Positions 1 to 5,104 of a stretch of 5,104 bases of DNA are shown here, piece after piece. The notes under the pieces were generated by a model. That model searched no databases. It was not told the origin of the DNA and saw only the letters and a list, made by a program, of their open reading frames with translations. A program made the position numbers and the translations under genes. The DNA is from Acidobacteriota bacterium (GTDB lineage: Bacteria > Acidobacteriota > Blastocatellia > Pyrinomonadales > Pyrinomonadaceae): NCBI GenBank assembly GCA_029777145.1, contig JAKOSS010000799.1:1-5104 (forward strand). Direction: 5' to 3'. Within the stretch, counting starts at the first letter, position 1; every line of letters begins with the position of its first letter.

Positions 1-1
1 C

Positions 2-1059
<1,058 letters not shown>

Positions 1060-1063
<4 letters not shown>

Positions 1064-1581
1064 ACATCGAAGAAACGATTCAGATCCTGACCCGGACGCC
1101 GGTCGCGCTGGCGGCGATGCTGTCAGGTACATCTGAATACTGGAACCGCGCAAACGAGGGCGACGGAACTTGGTCTCCGTACGACGTCGTCGGGCATCTC
1201 GTCCACGGCGAGAAGTCCGATTGGATCCCGCGCGTGAAGCACATCGTCGAGGGCAAGAGCGGGACATTCGAGCCGTTCGATCGCAACGCGCAGTTTCGTG
1301 ACAGCGAAGGTAAATCGATCGAGGATCTTCTCGGCGATTTTGCGAAACTCCGCGGCGAGAGCATCGGCGCGCTGATCGCGCTCGGGTTGGCCGAAGACGA
1401 TCTCGCACGCGAAGGCGAGCATCCGAGTCTCGGCCGCGTCACTCTCGGACAACTGCTCGCGACTTGGGTCGTGCACGATCTCGACCACATCACGCAGATC
1501 GCGCGCGTCATGGCTAAGGTAAACACGGAAGCGGTCGGACCGTGGCGGCAATATCTGACGATCCTTGAGGACAGACGATGA
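1060..1581 (+). CDS. DinB-fold (DinB_2 type) protein, putative metal-binding
   Basis: A 173-residue protein with the pattern of the DinB/YfiT-like four-helix-bundle superfamily. The first helix (about 3-20) leads into the typical WSPYDVVGHLVHGE segment (residues 38-51), and the late motif HDLDH (139-143) precedes the last helix. His46, His139 and His143 are the likely metal triad of the family; His49 is an additional nearby histidine. Length is normal for the family. Many members bind a divalent metal and some are thiol-dependent transferases, but most are uncharacterised and no substrate is inferred here. The name comes from a DNA-damage-inducible Bacillus gene and does not imply a repair polymerase. 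ATG overlaps the preceding monooxygenase stop by four bases (ATGA), and GAAGG lies about 10 bases upstream as a possible ribosome binding site. The 3' end overlaps the next start in the same way, so the three genes are probably one transcript. Confidence 0.9.
1567..1571 (+). promoter_or_regulatory. Ribosome binding site GAGGA for the SRPBCC gene
   Basis: GAGGA ends six bases before the ATG at 1578. It lies inside the last codons of the DinB-fold gene. This supports the ATG that overlaps the DinB stop (ATGA, 1578-1581) as the real start. Confidence 0.6.
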
Positions 1582-2021
1582 TCGACGAACGGACTTTCTA
1601 TTCGGAACGCAAATTCGATTTCACGCCCGACGAAGTTTTCGGGGCGTTCGCCGATCCGGCGAAGCTTTCAAAGTGGTGGGGGCCCGACGGATTCACGAAC
1701 ACGTTCGAGATCTTCGACTTTAGTCCCGGCGGCGAGTGGAAGTTCACGATGCACGGTCCGGATGGCTCGAACCACTGGAACGAGAGCGTTTTCGAGTCGA
1801 TCGAGCAAGATTCGAAGATCGTGATCCGTCATGTCGTCCAACCGTTATTCACGCTCACCGTTTCGCTCGAACCGGATGGAACCGGGACGCGCCTGACCTG
1901 GACGCAGGTTTTTGACGACGCCGAGATCGCGCAGCGCGTCGCGCGCATCGTCGGTCCGGCGAACGAGCAGAATCTCGACAGACTGACCCGCGTCCTTCGC
2001 GGCGAATCGGTCGGTCAATAA
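1578..2021 (+). CDS. AHSA1/SRPBCC domain protein
   Basis: A 147-residue protein that is a single SRPBCC (Bet v 1-like, helix-grip) domain of the activator-of-Hsp90-ATPase homologue type. Visible hallmarks are the N-terminal strand with FTPDEVFGAFADPAKLSKWW (residues 15-34), WWGP at 33-36, PGGEW at 50-54, GTRLTW at 103-108, and the C-terminal helix around NEQNLDRL (129-136) that closes the ligand cavity. Length is normal. The fold binds hydrophobic small molecules. Bacterial members are mostly uncharacterised, and a real co-chaperone role should not be assumed from the family name. Start is the ATG in the ATGA overlap with the DinB-fold gene, backed by GAGGA six bases upstream. DinB-fold and SRPBCC genes often sit next to each other in bacterial genomes, so this pairing is expected; the monooxygenase upstream suggests a shared small-molecule role, which is inference. 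Confidence 0.92.
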   Translation: MIDERTFYSERKFDFTPDEVFGAFADPAKLSKWWGPDGFTNTFEIFDFSPGGEWKFTMHGPDGSNHWNESVFESIEQDSKIVIRHVVQPLFTLTVSLEPDGTGTRLTWTQVFDDAEIAQRVARIVGPANEQNLDRLTRVLRGESVGQ

Positions 2022-2047
2022 GAAGCGCGGACAACCGCCGGGATCGA

Positions 2048-2455
2048 ATGAGTTCCGAAACAAATAATTCAGATCGTTCGCGTTTGACGGACGAGAGTGA
2101 CACCGCGACCAGCGTCGAGCTGCTCTTCTCGTACGGAACGCTGCAGGATGCGGAGATCCAACTAGCCACGTTCGGACGCCTGCTCGAAGGCGAACCGGAT
2201 TCACTTTCCGGCTATTGTCTGGAGAAGTTGCCGTTCGAGAGTTCGCCGGTCGGCTATTATTACAATGCCGGGAGATCGCAAGATCCGACGGCGAAGATCG
2301 TCGGAACGAGATTTCGTCTCACGCGCGAAGAATTGCTTCGGTCTGATCAATACGAGGCTGACGCGGACTATCGACGTCGATTGGTCAGACTCGATTCCGG
2401 GCACGATGCGTGGGTTTACGCCTATTCGGAATCAGAATTCGCGCCGAGTGAATAG
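2048..2455 (+). CDS. Gamma-glutamylcyclotransferase-like (AIG2/GGCT) family protein
   Basis: A 135-residue cytoplasmic protein. The glycine-containing loop YGTLQ at residues 29-33 follows a short hydrophobic strand, and DQYEADADYRRRLVRL (100-115) is the usual second half of the fold; Glu103 is in the place of the catalytic acid of GGCT enzymes. The last strand AWVYAY (121-126) also fits. Enzymes of this fold release 5-oxoproline from gamma-glutamyl peptides or amines, but many AIG2-like members have no proven activity, so the substrate stays open. The first 22 residues are polar and precede the core; the family usually starts closer to YGTLQ, so the ATG may be correct with a tail, or a TTG at 2084 may be used. 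GGGA four bases before the ATG is a weak ribosome binding site. It lies 26 bases after the SRPBCC stop and probably belongs to the same operon. Confidence 0.87.
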   Translation: MSSETNNSDRSRLTDESDTATSVELLFSYGTLQDAEIQLATFGRLLEGEPDSLSGYCLEKLPFESSPVGYYYNAGRSQDPTAKIVGTRFRLTREELLRSDQYEADADYRRRLVRLDSGHDAWVYAYSESEFAPSE

Positions 2456-2460
2456 AGAAT

Positions 2461-2637
2461 ATGAGGGCCTATCTGATCACCACTGCCGTTATCTTTGCGG
2501 CGATCATCGTCGCGCATATTTGGCGCATCTTTTCGCACGAATGGAACGCGATCACCCAGCCGGATTTCATAATCGCGACGGCCGCGGCGGTCGCTCTGCT
2601 GGCGTGGGCGCTGGTTCTGATCAAGCGAGGCAAGTGA
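2461..2637 (+). CDS. Small two-helix membrane protein, unknown function
   Basis: A 58-residue reading frame starting ATG-AGG and ending TGA at 2635. It begins five bases after the GGCT-like stop. The protein has two clear hydrophobic stretches: residues 4-20 (YLITTAVIFAAIIVAHI) and about 37-54 (FIIATAAAVALLAWALVL), joined by a short polar loop (WRIFSHEWNAITQPD). It ends in the positive tail KRGK. The layout fits a helical hairpin in the inner membrane with the charged C terminus inside. I do not recognise a family. AGAGA just upstream is a weak ribosome binding site, so coupling to the preceding gene is likely. Overlapping frames on both strands are longer but lack any family resemblance, and the clean two-helix pattern makes this frame the better choice. 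It is likely the last gene of the first operon. Confidence 0.68.
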   Translation: MRAYLITTAVIFAAIIVAHIWRIFSHEWNAITQPDFIIATAAAVALLAWALVLIKRGK

Positions 2638-2674
2638 CTGTCGCCCGCGAATTCTGGCGAATTGGCGATAGTCA
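2635..2674 (+). repeat. Inverted repeat at the stop codon of the small membrane gene
   Basis: Arms 2635-2645 (TGACTGTCGCC) and 2664-2674 (GGCGATAGTCA) pair over 11 positions with one G-U wobble, leaving an 18-base loop. The left arm begins at the TGA stop. No T run follows, so this is not a classic intrinsic terminator; it could protect or end the transcript. The loop and right arm contain a repeated GCGAATT. Confidence 0.45.
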
Positions 2675-2721
2675 GAGACAACGCCGCGATCTCAGCCTAC
2701 GGAACCGCTTTTCTTTTTCGC

Positions 2722-2747
2722 GAACATTGTCGGGAATGTTCTTGTTA
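2722..2747 (+). terminator. Possible terminator or operator: 7-bp hairpin with T-rich tail
   Basis: GAACATT (2722-2728) and AATGTTC (2735-2741) are a perfect inverted repeat around a six-base loop, followed by TTGTTA. The stem is A+T rich and the T run is interrupted, so termination would be weak. The same 20-base dyad could instead be a repressor site ahead of the gene at 2825. It would suit either the end of the first operon or control of the second. Confidence 0.35.
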
Positions 2748-2813
2748 GCGTAATCTGAGATCAATTGGCCTGAAATCAGGGCAACCAGGTTTAGCGAAAG
2801 CGGCGACGAAACG

Positions 2814-2821
2814 AAGAGGTG
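2814..2821 (+). promoter_or_regulatory. Ribosome binding site AAGAGGTG that favours a TTG start
   Basis: AAGAGGTG is a close match to the anti-Shine-Dalgarno consensus. Its GAGG core ends five bases before TTG at 2825. The GTG at 2819 is part of this motif itself and has no ribosome binding site of its own, so the TTG is the better start. Confidence 0.5.
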
Positions 2822-2824
2822 CAT

Positions 2825-3457
2825 TTGGGACTCAGTTTCGAAACAAAGCGGTTTCTTGCGCGGTCGATCCGATGGTCGGCGCTGATCGGATTTGCGACCG
2901 GTGCTGCTAATGTCGTCGGAACCGCCATCGCGTACGCACCGCCGGAGCACGGTTGGGGAGGAGCCAACGAAATTTCCACGATTCTCATGGGCCTCGTTCT
3001 CATGCTGTCATGTACTTCCTTCTTCATCGGATGCTTCGTCGTATTGTTTCCGCCATATCGTTGGGGCGCCGCGATGATTTTGGGTCCAATCATCGTCGGA
3101 ATATTGGTCCTGCTTACGATGCCCCTTGCCGATCGAATTCAGAATCAACGGTTGCGGGCGATGACATTGCGGGCCGAACCTTTGATCGCCGCCATCGAGT
3201 CGTATGAATTGAAGCACGGAACACCACCCGGAACTCTGGATCAACTCGCACCCGAGTTCATAAGCGAGATACCGAATACCGGAATCGCGATCTCGCCGAA
3301 ATACGGCTATCTGACCGAAATTCGGGGCGGAAAGGACAGATGGAAGCTTGGGGTTCGGATGCCCGGTTTCAGTGGAACCATTACAATTACGAACGATCCG
3401 AAGTGGCGTTGGGGCAATCAGGTTTTCGAAAAATGGAATTGGGAAGGAGTCGAGTAA
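2825..3457 (+). CDS. Three-helix membrane protein with soluble pseudopilin-like tail, unknown function
   Basis: About 210 residues from the TTG start (212 if the GTG at 2819 is used). Three hydrophobic segments lie near residues 17-38, 50-75 and 81-101, so the N-terminal half sits in the inner membrane. The remaining 110 or so residues are soluble: a helix (RLRAMTLRAEPLIAAIESYELKHG in three parts around 109-132) is followed by GTPPGTL (132-138), DQLAPEFISEIP and a beta-rich, Trp-rich end (KWRWGNQVFEKWNW). The sequence of helix, 'G-x-x-P-x-x-L', then 'P' and a beta region recalls the globular part of type II secretion pseudopilins, but there is no prepilin peptidase site, so it is not a pilin. 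I do not recognise a named family. It starts a second gene group after a 187-base gap, and the VOC gene follows nine bases after its stop. Base use is somewhat more A+T rich than in the first operon. Confidence 0.82.
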   Translation: MGLSFETKRFLARSIRWSALIGFATGAANVVGTAIAYAPPEHGWGGANEISTILMGLVLMLSCTSFFIGCFVVLFPPYRWGAAMILGPIIVGILVLLTMPLADRIQNQRLRAMTLRAEPLIAAIESYELKHGTPPGTLDQLAPEFISEIPNTGIAISPKYGYLTEIRGGKDRWKLGVRMPGFSGTITITNDPKWRWGNQVFEKWNWEGVE

Positions 3458-3466
3458 AGGGAAATC

Positions 3467-4321
3467 ATGTCGCAAAAACAAAAAATAACTCCATGCCTGT
3501 GGTTTGACGGGAACGCCGGGGAAGCGGCGGAATTCTACACCTCCGTTTTGGGAGGTTCGATTCTCAGCGCGAACAAGTTCGACGGCGAAAAGCCGGTCAC
3601 CGTACAGATACGGCTCGACGGTACCGACGTCGTCCTGCTCAACGGCGGGCCGCAGTTCAAGTTCACGCCAGCGATCTCGCTGTTCGTGACGTGCGAAACG
3701 ACGGCCGAGATAGATGCTCTCTGGTCGAAGATCACTGCCGGCGGAAACGTCATGATCCCGCTCGACAAATATGAATGGAGCGACCGTTACGGCTGGGGCG
3801 TCGACAAGTTCGGGATGACCTGGCAACTTATGCTCGGCAAACTTTCGGACGTCGGACAGAAGATCGTTCCTTGCTTCCTTTTCGTCGGCGACAAGTGCGG
3901 CCGCGGCGAGGAAGCGATCCGCTTGTGGACCGGACTTTTTCCTGATTCGCCGATCGACGGGATCCTTCATTACGGTCCGGGAGAGCCGGGCCGCGAAGGG
4001 ACGATCAAGCACGCGCAGTTCGCGCTCTCGGGCGGAAAATTCATGGTGATGGACGGTCCCGGCGAACACGCGTTCGGGTTCAACGAAGCGGTTTCGCTGA
4101 TCATCGACTGCGCCGATCAGACTGAGATCGATCATTACTGGGACGGGCTCATCGCCAACGGTGGTGCCGAAAGCATGTGCGGCTGGCTCAAGGATCCGTT
4201 CGGCGTTTCGTGGCAGGCGGTCCCGACGAACATCGGCGAGTTGCTTTCGAGCCCGGCGGCGATGGACGCCCTGTTCAAAATGAAGAGGATCGATATCGCG
4301 ACGCTCGCGAATGCAGGGTGA
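3467..4321 (+). CDS. Tandem two-domain VOC/PhnB-like protein (3-dmu-9_3-mt family)
   Basis: A 284-residue protein with two vicinal-oxygen-chelate domains of the PhnB/'3-demethylubiquinone-9 3-methyltransferase' type. Domain one runs about 5-122 and opens with ITPCLWFDGNAGEAAEFY; domain two runs about 133-252 and opens with IVPCFLFVGDK. Each ends in the family signature: DKFGMTWQ at 113-120 and DPFGVSWQ at 243-250. Single-domain members are about 150 residues, so this is an in-line duplication; such double forms are known. The methyltransferase name is historical and misleading, and the fold usually binds a small molecule with or without a metal. The true ligand is unknown. ATG is preceded by AAAGGGA with about five bases of spacing. 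It is nine bases after the membrane-protein stop and likely shares its transcript. No transmembrane or signal sequence is seen, so it is cytoplasmic. Confidence 0.93.
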   Translation: MSQKQKITPCLWFDGNAGEAAEFYTSVLGGSILSANKFDGEKPVTVQIRLDGTDVVLLNGGPQFKFTPAISLFVTCETTAEIDALWSKITAGGNVMIPLDKYEWSDRYGWGVDKFGMTWQLMLGKLSDVGQKIVPCFLFVGDKCGRGEEAIRLWTGLFPDSPIDGILHYGPGEPGREGTIKHAQFALSGGKFMVMDGPGEHAFGFNEAVSLIIDCADQTEIDHYWDGLIANGGAESMCGWLKDPFGVSWQAVPTNIGELLSSPAAMDALFKMKRIDIATLANAG

Positions 4322-4337
4322 ATTTTCGACAACTCGC

Positions 4338-4706
4338 ATGAGTAACGCGTTCACGCGTGACCAACGTAAAGCCATGGAAAACTTGAAGTGGAGCAAATCG
4401 GAAAAAGAGATCGCGCGATGCGTCTTCGACCGGGCGCTGATTGAGGAAAAGGACAAATTCATCGCTCAATTCAAATCCCGGACCAGCCGAATAGACGATG
4501 TTTCCCAGATTTGGGAAGTAGTCGAGTGGGCGGAACGGAAAGCGCGATACATCGATACGACTTATCGCTACCGATACTCACAGCTGATAACGGTTTTCGC
4601 GCACCTTATCGCGGAACGAAAGGTTAATCTCGAAGAACTCCAAGGCCTTTCCCCGGACAAGATCGAGAGCATCAAACGTTTTTCGGAGTTTATCCGAACG
4701 CATTAA
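4338..4706 (+). CDS. FRP-like small helical protein (fluorescence recovery protein family)
   Basis: A 122-residue, highly charged, all-helical protein. Its core lines up without gaps with cyanobacterial fluorescence recovery protein as I remember it: WSKSEKEIA near residues 18-26, then Trp59, Ile72, Asp73, Tyr76, Arg79 and Ser81 at the same spacing as FRP Trp50, Ile63, Asp64, Tyr67, Arg70 and Ser72. LITVFAHLIAERKVNLEEL and LSPDKIESIK match the C-terminal helices. FRP is a dimer that binds orange carotenoid protein and speeds its return to the inactive form. Of its key residues Trp is kept, Asp54 becomes Glu63, and Arg60 becomes Ala69 flanked by Lys68 and Arg70, so binding of the same partner is doubtful. 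The start is uncertain: ATG at 4311 overlaps the VOC gene, 4338 begins MSNAF, and 4374 gives 110 residues, close to FRP length; none has a clear ribosome binding site. Probably cotranscribed with the VOC gene. Function outside cyanobacteria is unknown. Confidence 0.78.
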   Translation: MSNAFTRDQRKAMENLKWSKSEKEIARCVFDRALIEEKDKFIAQFKSRTSRIDDVSQIWEVVEWAERKARYIDTTYRYRYSQLITVFAHLIAERKVNLEELQGLSPDKIESIKRFSEFIRTH

Positions 4707-4739
4707 GTCGGCCGCGTGTCGTAGTTACCTCAAATCAGT

Positions 4740-4761
4740 GAGAATTAGGTAGTTGATTCTC
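4740..4761 (+). repeat. Hairpin 34 bases after the FRP-like stop
   Basis: GAGAATTA (4740-4747) and TGATTCTC (4754-4761) form an 8-pair stem with one G-U pair and a six-base loop. No T run follows, so a terminator role is only possible, not shown. A second overlapping dyad, CGATTC (4761-4766) with GAATCG (4784-4789), could compete with it. Confidence 0.35.
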
Positions 4762-4810
4762 GATTCCCCTAGGTCCAAACGATGAATCGGTGAAAATAGG
4801 CGATCATAAT

Positions 4811-4837
4811 TTGCCGTCTGCTTCAGAGGCTGTGTCA
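4811..4837 (+). repeat. Direct repeat, copy 1 (27 bases)
   Basis: Identical over 27 bases to 4892-4918; the core is CTGCTTCAGAGGCTGTGTCA. Identity extends by about four more bases on the right with one mismatch (GAAC against AAAC), then stops. Within it GCTTCAGAGGC is nearly palindromic. Likely a dispersed intergenic element or a relic of an insertion-sequence end. Confidence 0.8.
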
Positions 4838-4874
4838 GAACTTCGATATCGCGTTTTTCGGGTTGAGCGAAGTT

Positions 4875-4896
4875 GGCAATCTTCTTTTGAATTGCC
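4875..4896 (+). repeat. Short inverted repeat overlapping the second direct repeat
   Basis: GGCAAT (4875-4880) and ATTGCC (4891-4896) pair around a ten-base loop. The right arm is the left end of the second 27-base repeat copy. AACTTCG (4839-4845) and CGAAGTT (4868-4874) form a further dyad directly to its left, so the whole spacer between the two repeat copies is built of inverted repeats. Confidence 0.4.
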
Positions 4897-4918
4897 GTCT
4901 GCTTCAGAGGCTGTGTCA
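4892..4918 (+). repeat. Direct repeat, copy 2 (27 bases)
   Basis: Second perfect copy of the element at 4811-4837, same orientation, exactly 81 bases downstream. The sequence to the right (AAACCGGACC) is unrelated to that after copy 1 beyond the first few bases. No inverted copy is present in the window. Confidence 0.8.
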
Positions 4919-5064
4919 AAACCGGACCGGATTTCGTGACATTTCGGCGATATTGTGGCTTGGATCAATTGCGGTATCCGTTTTTGGCATTTTCGCCGAA
5001 CCCGTTGGTTTTTCGCGGCCGTTAGGGTTTTCGTTCGGGTCACAGAGTTGGTTTTCGCGCGAAT

Positions 5065-5097
5065 CAGGCGGTCTGCAGCGCTGTTCCGCCTGTTTTT
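5065..5097 (+). terminator. Probable intrinsic terminator, + strand
   Basis: CAGGCGG (5065-5071) pairs perfectly with CCGCCTG (5086-5092), giving a G+C-rich 7-bp stem, followed at once by TTTTT (5093-5097). The 14-base loop contains the palindrome CAGCGCTG, which may lengthen the structure. It could end the transcript of the second gene group, though it lies about 360 bases after the last stop, or act as a leader attenuator for a gene beyond the right edge. Confidence 0.5.
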
Positions 5098-5104
5098 CCG
5101 AACA

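Larger units (their letters stand above)
2638..2824. other. Intergenic gap between the two gene groups
   Basis: No reading frame here resembles a protein family. The gap holds two inverted repeats (2635-2674 and 2722-2741) and the ribosome binding site of the next gene. A promoter for the downstream group is expected here, but I see no convincing -35/-10 pair. Confidence 0.5.
4707..5104. other. 398-base region without a supported gene
   Basis: This stretch is richer in T runs than the genes to its left and no frame resembles a known protein. It holds two direct copies of a 27-base element (4811-4837, 4892-4918), small inverted repeats (4740-4761, 4839-4874, 4875-4896), two near copies of GTTGGTTTTCGCG (5004-5017 with one extra T, and 5047-5059), and a terminator-like hairpin at 5065-5097. 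A minus-strand frame stays open from the right edge to a TGA at 4918-4916, but its polar, Pro/Asn-rich composition gives no reason to call it a gene. Confidence 0.6.

Noticed and set aside
2265..2753. 162-codon + strand open frame spanning the end of the GGCT-like gene and the small membrane gene
   Set aside because: Composition is Arg-rich without a recognisable domain, and it conflicts with the clear GGCT motifs and the two-helix protein.
3008..4462. 484-codon open frame on the minus strand
   Set aside because: It lies antisense to the tandem VOC gene, whose two domain signatures are unmistakable. Its translation is Arg/Asp-rich with no family pattern and is typical of a shadow frame in G+C-rich coding DNA.
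4811..4918. CRISPR array
   Set aside because: Only two repeats, a 54-base spacer, and no cas genes nearby. The spacer is itself made of inverted repeats.
4804..5043. 79-codon minus-strand frame carrying DTASEADG twice
   Set aside because: The repeated peptide is only the translation of the 27-base direct repeat; no ribosome binding site or domain supports it.
4916..5104. Minus-strand frame open from the right edge, possible 3' end of a gene such as a transposase
   Set aside because: About 62 polar, Pro/Asn-rich codons with no transposase motif. It ends inside the repeat copy, which is suggestive, but sequence beyond the window would be needed.

Overview
The window reads as a stretch of ordinary bacterial chromosome with moderately high G+C. 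Every gene I can support lies on the + strand and they are closely packed. Codon use, the protein families and the 3-TM protein with a pseudopilin-like tail suggest a soil or sludge heterotroph, perhaps Acidobacteriota (Blastocatellia type). This is inference from style only; no rRNA or other marker gene is present.

Positions 2-2637 form a tight co-directional run that enters from outside the window. It holds the C-terminal 353 residues of an EthA-like Baeyer-Villiger flavin monooxygenase, a DinB-fold protein and an AHSA1/SRPBCC protein, each pair joined by a 4-base ATGA start-stop overlap. These are followed by a gamma-glutamylcyclotransferase-like (AIG2/GGCT) protein and a 58-residue two-helix membrane protein. 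The set looks like a small-molecule or stress handling operon: an oxygenase, a metal-binding DinB-fold protein, a hydrophobic-ligand-binding fold and a possible glutathione-metabolism enzyme. No common substrate can be named from the sequence.

Positions 2638-2824 are an intergenic gap with two inverted repeats. The second, followed by a T-rich stretch, could end the first operon. A second co-directional group follows: a three-helix membrane protein with a soluble tail (2825-3457), a tandem two-domain VOC/PhnB-like protein (3467-4321), and a small helical protein (4338-4706) that aligns without gaps to the core of cyanobacterial fluorescence recovery protein (FRP). The FRP-like gene is the most interesting coding call, because nothing else here suggests a phycobilisome or an orange carotenoid protein.

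Positions 4707-5104 have no gene I can support. This region carries two direct copies of a 27-base element, 81 bases apart, several small hairpins and a terminator-like hairpin with a T5 run near the right edge. The repeat is probably a dispersed intergenic or IS-end-like element. No CRISPR array, tRNA, rRNA or intact transposase was found.
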